NCBI GenBank assembly: GCA_937982515.1
Contig: CALJMB010000138.1
Location: forward strand, 1 to 34,029
DNA length: 34,029 nt
Reading direction: 5' to 3'
Source of the DNA: an uncultured Balneolaceae bacterium
Lineage (GTDB): Bacteria > Bacteroidota > Rhodothermia > Balneolales > Balneolaceae
Below, piece by piece: positions 1-6,813 of this stretch. The translations under genes were made by a program, and so were the position numbers. How positions within the stretch are numbered: position 1 is the first letter of the stretch; each line of letters opens with the position of its first letter. The notes beneath the pieces were generated by a model. That model was not told the origin of the DNA, ran no database searches, and saw nothing but the letters and a program-made list of their open reading frames with translations.

Positions 1-20
1 TTCTGACTTCTGACTTCTGA
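1..20. repeat. TTCTGAC heptamer tandem repeat at window edge
   Basis: Two full copies of TTCTGAC and six bases of a third are visible, cut by the window edge. Read on the minus strand the unit is AGAAGTC. This differs by one base from the AGAAGTG heptads at 33769-33782 and shares CTGAC with the CACTGAC array at the other edge. Confidence 0.75.
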
Positions 21-50
21 ATTCAGGACTCCTCCATTCTGCTTTTGCTA

Positions 51-81
51 TTGTAATTTACTGCTGAAACCTATATTTTTG
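51..81 (+). promoter_or_regulatory. Bacteroidota-type promoter for the rpsF operon
   Basis: TTG at 51-53 is followed by 20 nt and then TATTTTTG at 74-81. This matches the -33 TTG / -7 TAnnTTTG pattern of the Bacteroidota primary sigma factor. Transcription would start around position 88, just before the structured leader. Confidence 0.55.
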
Positions 82-88
82 CGTGCCT

Positions 89-116
89 GCCGGCGGGCGA
101 AAGTCGCTACGCCGGC
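89..116 (+). promoter_or_regulatory. structured rpsF leader, possible S6:S18 autoregulatory hairpin
   Basis: A hairpin lies in the 5' leader of rpsF. The lower stem is 7 bp, GCCGGCG (89-95) with CGCCGGC (110-116). After an asymmetric internal loop comes an upper GCGA/TCGC stem (97-100 with 104-107) capped by AAG. S6:S18 heterodimers are known to bind rpsF leaders in many bacteria and repress their own operon. The position and structure suit that role, but I could not match the conserved bulge nucleotides with certainty. Confidence 0.45.
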
Positions 117-159
117 TGTTTCAACAAAGAAACATCCAAAGGAATATATTACATAAACT

Positions 160-543
160 ATGAGCAAAAATTATTACGAGCTAACCTACATTATCAACCC
201 CGTACTGGAGGATGATAAATACGAAGAGGTCATCAAAAAATTCTCCGGTTTGATTGAGGAAGATGGCGGAGAAATTGATGAAACCGAAGAATGGGGGATT
301 CGCAAGTTTGAATATGAGATGGACGGTAAAACCAGTGGTTATTATGTAAACTCATACTTCCATGCCCCGGCCGAGCTGATTGCAAAGCTGGAGCGCGCGC
401 TTCGTATCGACGACAACATCATACGTTATCTTACTCTCAAATACGACGCCAAGATGTTGAGACACCGGGAGCTTCAGAAAAAGAACGCTGTGCCGGCTAT
501 CTTCCTGGAGGAGGATGAGACGGACGAGGAAGATGAAGATTGA
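160..543 (+). CDS. rpsF: 30S ribosomal protein S6
   Basis: Ribosomal protein S6 (127 aa) sits on the 30S platform as a dimer with S18, bound to central-domain 16S rRNA. The N-terminus, with YYELTYIINP, and the central EEWGIRKFEYEMDGKTSGYY stretch fit the S6 fold. The last 15 or so residues form an acidic Glu/Asp tail, as often seen in S6. It is the first gene of rpsF-rpsR-rplI, a classic order, and lies behind a TAnnTTTG promoter and a hairpin leader. The ATG has no clear Shine-Dalgarno but an A-rich upstream region, typical of this group. S6 identity is secure. Confidence 0.97.
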   Translation: MSKNYYELTYIINPVLEDDKYEEVIKKFSGLIEEDGGEIDETEEWGIRKFEYEMDGKTSGYYVNSYFHAPAELIAKLERALRIDDNIIRYLTLKYDAKMLRHRELQKKNAVPAIFLEEDETDEEDED

Positions 544-585
544 TCAAACAAGCATTAACCATTTCTAAGCAAGAATTTTTGAATT

Positions 586-837
586 ATGATTAAGAATCCA
601 TCACATCCCAAGAAGGGCCACATCAGAACAAGGGAATGTAAATTTACCAAGGCAGGTATTGAGTATATCGACTATAAAGATACCGAAGTGCTATTGCGTT
701 TTATGAACGACCAGGGAAAAATTCTTCCCCGTCGGGTAACCGGAACCAGTGCCAAATATCAGAGGCAGCTGGCAACGGCCATTAAAAGAGCCCGTTTTCT
801 GGGAATGATCCCCTACGTAGCGGAAAACCTTCGTTAA
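586..837 (+). CDS. rpsR: 30S ribosomal protein S18
   Basis: S18 (83 aa) is the S6 partner on the 30S platform. The core motif YIDYKDTEVLLRFMNDQGKI is followed by LPRRVTGTSAKYQRQLATAI and then KRARFLGMIPYV, which is the diagnostic basic C-terminal S18 signature. It lies 42 bp after rpsF and 24 bp before the proposed rplI start, so the three are very likely cotranscribed. No anomaly was seen. Confidence 0.97.
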   Translation: MIKNPSHPKKGHIRTRECKFTKAGIEYIDYKDTEVLLRFMNDQGKILPRRVTGTSAKYQRQLATAIKRARFLGMIPYVAENLR

Positions 838-861
838 ACGAAATTGATTTATACCAAAGAT

Positions 862-1305
862 ATGAAACTGATACTTAAAGAAGATGTGGACAAACTCGGT
901 ACTTCCGGCGATATCGTAGATGTGAAGCCGGGTTATGGCCGTAATTACCTGATACCACAAGGCAAGGCTGTAATGGCCACTGAAGGAGCTATAAAACAGC
1001 TTGAACTGATGCGGGAGAAAGCAGAACGGAGAGCTGAGCTTACCGTTGAGGCTTCGAGAGAGCTGGCAGAAAGGCTGGAAACCACTTCCGTCACCATCCC
1101 GGTTACTGTGGGTGAAGATGAGAAGATTCACGGTTCCATAACAAATAAAGATATCGCAGCCGCCCTGGCAGAACGCGGTATAGAAATCGACCGGCGTAAG
1201 ATTGAACTCAATCAGGATATTAAAACGTTAGGCGAGTATACGGCTACCATAACTCTGCTTAGCGAAATCAAACCGCAAATCAAGGTTTGGGTAGTTAAAA
1301 AGTAA
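862..1305 (+). CDS. rplI: 50S ribosomal protein L9
   Basis: L9 (147 aa) binds 23S rRNA near the L1 stalk and influences reading-frame fidelity. The N-terminus MKLILKEDVDKLG, followed by GYGRNYLIPQGKA, is the conserved L9 N-domain. A charged helical linker (KAERRAELTVEASRELAERL) leads to the C-domain with GSITNKDIAAAL and ending IKVWVVKK. A TTG at 844 would add six residues (MIYTKD). The ATG at 862 is preferred because family members begin exactly at the MK-ILKEDV motif. It closes the rpsF operon, and dsbD starts 35 bp later in the same direction. Confidence 0.95.
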   Translation: MKLILKEDVDKLGTSGDIVDVKPGYGRNYLIPQGKAVMATEGAIKQLELMREKAERRAELTVEASRELAERLETTSVTIPVTVGEDEKIHGSITNKDIAAALAERGIEIDRRKIELNQDIKTLGEYTATITLLSEIKPQIKVWVVKK

Positions 1306-1340
1306 TGCGCTGTTAAGGCTTAATTACCAATCCTGCACGG

Positions 1341-3272
1341 ATGAATGTATTGCTAAAAAAACTAATGGGGATCATCATTCTGATGCTATCCCCATTTTTT
1401 GTATATGCGCAGTTACTAGATCCTGTCTCGTTCAGGGTTGCTGATGCACCCGGGCAGGTAAAAGCCGGAGAACCTTTTGAAGTTGTAGTTAAAGCAACGA
1501 TCGATGGCGAATGGCACCTCTACTCTACAGCCAACGATCCTGACGCAGGGCCTTATCCCACTCAATTCTCTTCTAAAAACACGCAACTTGAGCTGGCGGG
1601 GGATGTGCAAGAATCGAAGGCCGTCATTGAGCACGATCCCAATTTTGGCGTTGATTTAGGCTGGCACACCTCAGAAGCTACATTTACCATACCGCTTGTT
1701 TTCCAGTCAGGGGTGGAAGGGGAATCTATGATCGATCTGGAAGTTCTATACCAGGTATGTGATGATAGGTCCTGTTTGCCCCCAAAGAGAAAATCTATTA
1801 CCCGTACTATAACAGTTTCAGGTGTGGCTGAGCAGGCTTACGGCGGGAAAGTCTATGGGGAAACAAGTGGAGCCGGGGCGGAATTACCCGAGGAACCTGC
1901 TTCTGATTCAACAATCGGGATTGCCGGAGACGGCCTATGGGCATTTATCTGGCTGGCCCTTACCGCAGGCTTTGCCGCGTTGCTGACGCCCTGTGTGTTC
2001 CCTATGATTCCTTTGACGGTATCCTTTTTTTCCAAACAGAAAAGCGATGGAGCTAAACGTAAAGCCACGGGTCAGGCTGTTGGGTTCGGATTAGCTATTG
2101 TGGTAACGTTTACCATGCTTGGAGCCATACTGTCTCTGCTCATCGGAGCTTCGGGGGCGAATCAGTTTGCAGCCAACCCCTGGGTTAATCTGTTCATAGG
2201 TATAACACTGATAGTTTTTGCCATGAGTCTGCTTGGAGCTTTTGAACTGCGGCTTCCGTATCAACTGACGAATTGGCTGAACCGCAAGAGCAACGAGAGT
2301 TCGGGAGCAACCGGTATTCTCTTTATGGCGCTTACAATTAGCGCTGTTTCTTTCTCCTGTACCGCCCCTTTTGTTGGCGCCGTTCTGGCCGCTACCGCCG
2401 GGGGGGAATGGTTTTATCCTATAGTCGGAATGATGGGTTTTTCTGCCGCCTTTGCCAGCCCGTTTGTGTTGTTTGCTTTATTCCCACGGTGGCTGGAGTC
2501 ACTGCCCCAAAGTGGTTCCTGGATGAACATTGTTAAGGTTTTGCTTGGTTTTATAGAATTGGCCGCGGCCGTGAAGTTCATCTCAAATGTCGATCTGGTA
2601 TGGAACTGGGGAATTATCACACGCCCGTTTGCCATATCCGCCTGGATTGCCATCTTTATGCTGGCCGGATTATATGTGCTGGGGGTATATTCAATGAAAC
2701 ACGATGTCAAACCAGAGCAGATCGGCACCGGCAGATTGGTGCTGTCTCTTCCCTTTTTGCTGTTCAGTTTCTATCTGATTCCCGGCCTGTTGGGTGCATC
2801 TTTGGGTATCTGGGACGCCTGGCTGCCACCCAAACAGGCTACTGATGTCAGCGTAGTCTATTCCATCTCACAACGGGGGGGAGGCTCTGCATATGAAGAG
2901 GAAGGATGGTCGCCCGATTATGCTTCATCTCTGGAAACAGCCAGAGAGAGGTCTCAGCTGGTTTTTATTGATTTTACAGGCTATACATGCACAAATTGCC
3001 GCGCCATGGAGGCCAATGTATTTCCCCGGGAGGAAGTACAGGAGCGATTCAGGGAAATGGAATTGGTGCGTTTATATACAGATGGCGGAGAAAATGGCCC
3101 GGCTAACCAAAAGTTTCAGTTCGGGTTGACCGGTACTGTGGCCTTGCCTACGTACACGCTTATCGACCCCTATACGGAAGAGATTGTGGAACAATTAGTA
3201 GGGTATGCAGATAAAGATAAATTTAGAGAGTTTCTTGACCGCGGTTTAAAAAGGTTTAGCAATCGCAGGTAA
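1341..3272 (+). CDS. dsbD: thiol:disulfide interchange protein DsbD
   Basis: DsbD (643 aa) carries electrons from cytoplasmic thioredoxin across the inner membrane to periplasmic thiol proteins. All three modules are present. A signal peptide (about 1-23) is followed by the DsbD-alpha domain with its Cys pair (C140 and C145 in CDDRSC). The central transmembrane domain (about 200-490) has Cys in LTPCVFP (C218) and FSCTAPF (C340). The C-terminal thioredoxin-like domain has C550-T-N-C553. All six redox cysteines are intact. It follows rplI by 35 bp and may be partly cotranscribed, though the functions are unrelated. The closest alternative is a shorter CcdA, excluded by the N- and C-terminal domains. 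Confidence 0.95.
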   Translation: MNVLLKKLMGIIILMLSPFFVYAQLLDPVSFRVADAPGQVKAGEPFEVVVKATIDGEWHLYSTANDPDAGPYPTQFSSKNTQLELAGDVQESKAVIEHDPNFGVDLGWHTSEATFTIPLVFQSGVEGESMIDLEVLYQVCDDRSCLPPKRKSITRTITVSGVAEQAYGGKVYGETSGAGAELPEEPASDSTIGIAGDGLWAFIWLALTAGFAALLTPCVFPMIPLTVSFFSKQKSDGAKRKATGQAVGFGLAIVVTFTMLGAILSLLIGASGANQFAANPWVNLFIGITLIVFAMSLLGAFELRLPYQLTNWLNRKSNESSGATGILFMALTISAVSFSCTAPFVGAVLAATAGGEWFYPIVGMMGFSAAFASPFVLFALFPRWLESLPQSGSWMNIVKVLLGFIELAAAVKFISNVDLVWNWGIITRPFAISAWIAIFMLAGLYVLGVYSMKHDVKPEQIGTGRLVLSLPFLLFSFYLIPGLLGASLGIWDAWLPPKQATDVSVVYSISQRGGGSAYEEEGWSPDYASSLETARERSQLVFIDFTGYTCTNCRAMEANVFPREEVQERFREMELVRLYTDGGENGPANQKFQFGLTGTVALPTYTLIDPYTEEIVEQLVGYADKDKFREFLDRGLKRFSNRR

Positions 3273-3387
3273 GCGGACGCGCTTTAGCACAAAAATTAGC
3301 ACAAATCTCCGGTTTTTGTAACTTTTAGAACCTTTTTAGTGTTTAGCCCTTTACAGGTATATTAAAATTAAAATTACCCAGTTCTAT

Positions 3388-3419
3388 ATTTTGACATTTA
3401 GGTCAAAATGATCTATCAT
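3388..3419 (+). promoter_or_regulatory. candidate promoter with embedded palindromic operator upstream of exbB
   Basis: ATTTTGAC (3388-3395), 6 nt, then GTCAAAAT (3402-3409) form a perfect 8-bp inverted repeat. It contains TTGACA (3391-3396), which lies exactly 17 nt before TATCAT (3414-3419), a near-consensus -35/-10 pair. A protein bound to the palindrome would cover the -35. A CATCTTTG at 3424-3431 is an alternative Bacteroidota -7 element. Half-sites of TTGAC with N6 spacing resemble CRP/FNR-family operators in geometry only. Confidence 0.5.
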
Positions 3420-3476
3420 TTTGCATCTTTGTAAGCCAAACATATTAAATCAAAATAATTTAACCGGAGTAATCGT

Positions 3477-4172
3477 ATGACATCGTCCATAGCTCTCTTT
3501 CTTTTCCAAGCTGGAGCTGACCAAGGCTTTTTTAATGAAATTGTTCTAAGGTTCAATGAGGGAGGACCCTGGATGTGGCCCGTACTCATAGCCTTCATCT
3601 TGGGCTTGGCCTTTGTGCTGGAGCGTATTATCACACTAAATCTTGCCGATATAGATACAAGAAAATTCGTTGTTAATATACAGGAAGCACTACAAGAAGG
3701 CGGCGTCTCTGCGGCACAAGAACTATGTGCGGAAACACGCGGCCCGGTTTCTTCTGTTTTTCAGGCTGGGTTAATGCGTATGGATGAAGGAGTGGAAGCT
3801 GCAGAAAAAGCGATATCAGCTTATGGCTCTATCGAAATGAGTTTCCTGGAACGAGGTCTGGTTTGGGTATCCTTGTTTATTGCTATATCGCCACTGCTGG
3901 GCTTCCTTGGAACAGTAGTTGGTATGATCCAGGCTTTTGACGCCATCCAGCAGGCAGGTGATATATCTCCCAGCCTGGTAGCGGGCGGTATTAAAGTTGC
4001 ACTTTTAACTACAGCTGCGGGTCTGATAGCAGGTATTATTCTGCAGGTGGGTTATAACTATTGCGTTTCCAAAATAGATCGCCTTATTGCGGAAATGGAG
4101 GAGTCTTCCATTACTTTGATAGACACGATCATCGACATTAGGGAACAAGCTCAGCGTCCCGGGTCTGTTTAA
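3477..4172 (+). CDS. exbB: MotA/TolQ/ExbB proton channel family protein
   Basis: This is an inner-membrane proton-channel subunit (231 aa) of the ExbB/TolQ type. With ExbD/TolR it converts proton-motive force into mechanical work on TonB or TolA. TM1 is around GPWMWPVLIAFILGLAFVLE (about 30-50). A cytoplasmic helical region follows. TM2 includes ISPLLGFLGTVVGMIQAF, the family hallmark, and TM3 includes VALLTTAAGLIAGIILQ with the conserved Thr/Ala pore residues. GGAG lies 8 nt before the ATG. It is first in a four-gene operon with a 3-TM protein and two ExbD-like proteins. Whether it serves TonB, Tol-Pal or another system cannot be decided because no tonB, tolA or pal gene is present. Confidence 0.9.
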   Translation: MTSSIALFLFQAGADQGFFNEIVLRFNEGGPWMWPVLIAFILGLAFVLERIITLNLADIDTRKFVVNIQEALQEGGVSAAQELCAETRGPVSSVFQAGLMRMDEGVEAAEKAISAYGSIEMSFLERGLVWVSLFIAISPLLGFLGTVVGMIQAFDAIQQAGDISPSLVAGGIKVALLTTAAGLIAGIILQVGYNYCVSKIDRLIAEMEESSITLIDTIIDIREQAQRPGSV

Positions 4173-4211
4173 TAAGTTAATATTTCAACTGATAAACTTA
4201 CGGTGATCTAA

Positions 4212-4481
4212 ATGACTACTGTTATTAGTATCGGAATTGCCTTTGCACTGCTGGGCATTGTTGTTTTGGCTATGCTTATAGCGGGGATTAAAAGCCTCAA
4301 AAACGGGAAACAAGATGTAAAGAAAATCGTTACATTTTTAATACCGTTTGTTGTCTTTGGCGTGGCATACGCTATCACGGGCGGCTGGACGGATGCGGCT
4401 ATTGTATCCATGCTATTCATGCTGGCCGCTGTAGTATTACTTATTGCTTTCACCGGCTTAAGAAGCACTTTTAACATTTAG
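4212..4481 (+). CDS. unrecognised small 3-TM membrane protein in ExbB/ExbD operon
   Basis: This 89-aa hydrophobic protein matches no family I can name. Three membrane segments are visible, at about residues 4-24, 38-56 and 62-82. A short basic loop (KSLKNGKQDVKK) separates the first two. It lies 39 bp after exbB and 13 bp before the first exbD-like gene, all on one strand, so cotranscription is very likely. Its position suggests an accessory subunit or assembly factor of the ExbB/ExbD motor, but that is inference from location. A shadow frame on the opposite strand is also open, but the plus-strand frame has the operon spacing and the membrane-protein composition. Confidence 0.8.
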   Translation: MTTVISIGIAFALLGIVVLAMLIAGIKSLKNGKQDVKKIVTFLIPFVVFGVAYAITGGWTDAAIVSMLFMLAAVVLLIAFTGLRSTFNI

Positions 4482-4494
4482 GCATTATTATCCC

Positions 4495-5034
4495 ATGTTA
4501 TTAAAAAAGAGACAGCGGGATGATGTAGAAGTACCAGGCTCTGCACTGGCTGATATGGCATTTTTACTTCTTATATTTTTCTTGCTGGTAACAACCATTG
4601 ACGTAGATACAGGTATTGGAATGGTTCTGCCTCCAAAGCCTGATGAGGATGTTCAGCCGCCTCCTATCCGGGAGCGAAACATGCTTAACATACTGGTAAA
4701 CGCGCAAGGTATGGTACTTATGGATGAGAAACCTACGCCCATCAGTGAAGTTAAGGAGACGGTGAAGAAGTTCGTTGATAACAACGGACAGGATCCCAAT
4801 CTTTCGGAATCTCCTGACCAGGCGATTGTTTCTTTGAAAACGCAAAGACAAACCAAATATAGCGTTTATATAAATATGCTGGATGAAGTTATGGGAGCAT
4901 ATGAAGAGCTGAGAAACAGAGAAGCACAGCAACAGTTTGGGAAAAATTATAAGCAGCTGAACGAGAGTCAGCAGGAAATAATTAAAAAAGCCTACCCAAA
5001 GAAAATTTCAATCGCAGAGCCTGACGAAGGATAA
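4495..5034 (+). CDS. exbD: ExbD/TolR family biopolymer transport protein (first copy)
   Basis: This is an ExbD/TolR-type motor subunit (179 aa), anchored by one N-terminal TM helix with a periplasmic domain. The TM helix (about 17-40) contains ALADMAFLLLIFFLLVTT, whose Asp is the conserved proton-carrying residue. A periplasmic stretch rich in Pro and Glu follows (LPPKPDEDVQPPP), then the ExbD fold with LNILVNAQG. The C-terminus is longer than in typical ExbD (about 140 aa), with an extra charged helical part around residues 130-179 (EELRNREAQQQFGKNYKQLN). It is paired with a second ExbD-like gene 5 bp downstream. Confidence 0.9.
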   Translation: MLLKKRQRDDVEVPGSALADMAFLLLIFFLLVTTIDVDTGIGMVLPPKPDEDVQPPPIRERNMLNILVNAQGMVLMDEKPTPISEVKETVKKFVDNNGQDPNLSESPDQAIVSLKTQRQTKYSVYINMLDEVMGAYEELRNREAQQQFGKNYKQLNESQQEIIKKAYPKKISIAEPDEG

Positions 5035-5039
5035 TAATT

Positions 5040-5498
5040 ATGGCACGTTTTGAGAAAAAAGCTGCAAGTACAAAGCAAGAGGTACCTACTTCTGCTATAC
5101 CTGACATCATATTTATGTTGCTCATTTTCTTTATGGTGACAACTGTAATGCGCGAGGTTGAATTACAGGTCAGGGTTGATTATACCCAGGCAGAAAATAT
5201 CGAAAAAATCGAGCAAAAGCGTCTTGTTACCTATATCTACATCGGCCCTGAACGACTGACAGGAAACCGGCTGGGACAGACTAAAATTCAGATAGATGAC
5301 GCACTCATAGATGATGTAAGCGCCATTCGCAGGTTGATGTACGACAAACTGCAAGAACAGCCCAAACTGATCGTATCTATGCGGATAGATGAAGATACGG
5401 AGACGGGCGTTGTTCGCGATGTGGAACAGGAGTTGCGCGAAGCGGGTACGCTGAGGATCAACTACTCTACTAAACCGGAAGTGTCCGGAACAAGTTAA
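5040..5498 (+). CDS. ExbD/TolR family biopolymer transport protein (second copy)
   Basis: This is a second ExbD/TolR-like subunit (152 aa). The N-terminal TM helix holds SAIPDIIFMLLIFFMVTT with the conserved Asp, so it should be proton-competent. The periplasmic domain (from about residue 45) differs strongly from the first copy and contains a TYIYIGPE strand. It starts 5 bp after the preceding stop, which suggests translational coupling. Paired non-identical ExbD proteins are common in Bacteroidota ExbB operons and may form a heterodimer inside the ExbB pentamer; the heterodimer is inference. A strong terminator follows at 5531. Confidence 0.9.
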   Translation: MARFEKKAASTKQEVPTSAIPDIIFMLLIFFMVTTVMREVELQVRVDYTQAENIEKIEQKRLVTYIYIGPERLTGNRLGQTKIQIDDALIDDVSAIRRLMYDKLQEQPKLIVSMRIDEDTETGVVRDVEQELREAGTLRINYSTKPEVSGTS

Positions 5499-5530
5499 AT
5501 CACATTTTTTAAGCTTAATATTACGACATC

Positions 5531-5572
5531 AAAGGCATGTGCGCTTTATTGTGTACCTGCCTTTTTTATTTT
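5531..5572 (+). terminator. rho-independent terminator after exbB-exbD operon
   Basis: AAAGGCA (5531-5537) pairs with TGCCTTT (5558-5564). After one mismatch the stem continues through GT/AC and four more pairs including two GU, with loop TTTATT. The run CTTTTTTATTTTT follows. It ends the operon and covers a GTG (5539) that could otherwise be read as the thiL start. Confidence 0.85.
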
Positions 5573-5589
5573 TCAACTCCCTGATATTT

Positions 5590-6630
5590 ATGGAAGAACA
5601 ACCCTTCAGGACCATAGCTTCACTTGGCAGAACAGCACTTATCGATGAGCTTGTTGAAGGCGCTGCCAACCAGACAGATGACCTTATTCTGCAAGGTGTA
5701 GGTGATGATGCCGCTGTCATAGTACAGGAAAGCGATAAAGTAACTCTGCTTTCATCGGAGACATTCATGGAAGGGGTTGATTTTGATTTAACGTATACCC
5801 CATTACAGCATTTGGGATATAAGGTGGCTTCAGCCGCAATCAGTGATATCTATGCTATGAACGGCCGCCCAAAGGCTCTGCTGGTTAACCTCGCCCTCCC
5901 AAATAAGCTTTCAGTGGACATGATAAAAGATATCTACACGGGTGTCTATTCGTGTGGAGACGAACATGGCTTTCAGGTAGTGGGAGGAGACCTGACGGCT
6001 TCTCATCAGATCCTTTCTATTAGTGTGACGTGTTATGGTGTGGCTGAAAAAAATAATATCATACGTAGGTCAGGCGCAAAAGCTGAGGATGCCATCTGTG
6101 TCACAGGAGATCTTGGTGGCGCAATAGCCGGGCTCCGTATCCTGATGCGTGAAAAAAGTTTTTGGGAAGAACATCAGCAGGATCACTTTCAACCCGACCT
6201 GGGAGATTATGAATATGTTGTAAAACGGCAGCTGGCTCCGTCCGCCCGAAAAGATTTTATAGATCTGATTAACAAACACAATATAAAACCTTCTTCTCTG
6301 ATTGATGTTTCGCAGGGCCTGGTAAGTGAATTGAAACAGTTGAGCGATGCCTCGGGAACAGGTGCATATATTTATCAGGCCGCTATTCCTATTGCTATAG
6401 AGACCAGACAGGTAGCCGATGAAATGAAGGAAGATGTTGATAAATACGCCTTATATGGAGGAGAAGACCTGGAAATGCTATTCACAATTTCAGAACAGCA
6501 GGTAGAAGAGTTATCAAATATTTATACTGACTTCACCGTTATAGGAAAGGTATCATCTGATCATGAGGGTATTCAAATGCAAACAGCCGAAGGTGATATT
6601 GTACGGTTTGATGAAGAAAATAATCCTTAG
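5590..6630 (+). CDS. thiL: thiamine-monophosphate kinase
   Basis: ThiL (346 aa) phosphorylates thiamine monophosphate to thiamine diphosphate with ATP in the cytoplasm. Motifs seen are GVGDDAAVI, which binds Mg-ATP near the N-terminus, then SDIYAMNGRPKALLVNLALP and GGDLTAS. The C-terminal YGGEDLEMLF corresponds to the family YGGEDYEL. The frame is open from GTG 5539, adding MRFIVYLPFLFFNSLIF. Those codons lie inside a terminator hairpin and encode no conserved sequence, so ATG 5590 is chosen. The product supplies ThDP, the cofactor of the 2-oxoglutarate dehydrogenase encoded further on, but the genes are not in one operon. Confidence 0.93.
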   Translation: MEEQPFRTIASLGRTALIDELVEGAANQTDDLILQGVGDDAAVIVQESDKVTLLSSETFMEGVDFDLTYTPLQHLGYKVASAAISDIYAMNGRPKALLVNLALPNKLSVDMIKDIYTGVYSCGDEHGFQVVGGDLTASHQILSISVTCYGVAEKNNIIRRSGAKAEDAICVTGDLGGAIAGLRILMREKSFWEEHQQDHFQPDLGDYEYVVKRQLAPSARKDFIDLINKHNIKPSSLIDVSQGLVSELKQLSDASGTGAYIYQAAIPIAIETRQVADEMKEDVDKYALYGGEDLEMLFTISEQQVEELSNIYTDFTVIGKVSSDHEGIQMQTAEGDIVRFDEENNP

Positions 6631-6669
6631 CTGCCACCTTGTAACAGTGATGTGCTCTTCGCTTAAGAT

Positions 6670-6732
6670 TTTATAAGAACGAAAACTTGATCAGAGCAGT
6701 TACTTAAGCCATCCTTTGCGTTCCAGACGCGC
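6670..6732 (-). other. short unexplained coding-like segment between thiL and ftsH
   Basis: On the minus strand an open stretch ends with AYLIGIARLERKGWLK and a stop at about 6700. It looks like a protein C-terminus but has an in-frame stop about 6 codons upstream. The gap also contains imperfect inverted repeats (GTAAC near 6642, GTTAC near 6698). It may be a gene remnant or chance. I do not recognise the peptide. Confidence 0.15.
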
Positions 6733-6813
6733 AATACCAATGAGGTACGCAGAAAATTATTTTTTACCGTATATTAACCTGATAAGCATATAATTATCGA
6801 TAAGTTTTAATAG

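Noticed and set aside
3284..3319. Direct repeat TTAGCACAAA (12-bp period) and ACAAAAA/TTTTTGT stem after dsbD
   Set aside because: The stem is A/T-rich with a long loop and no T-run; too weak to call a terminator.
5539..5589. Upstream GTG start for thiL
   Set aside because: It lies inside a strong terminator hairpin and encodes a non-conserved hydrophobic stretch. ATG 5590 fits the family.
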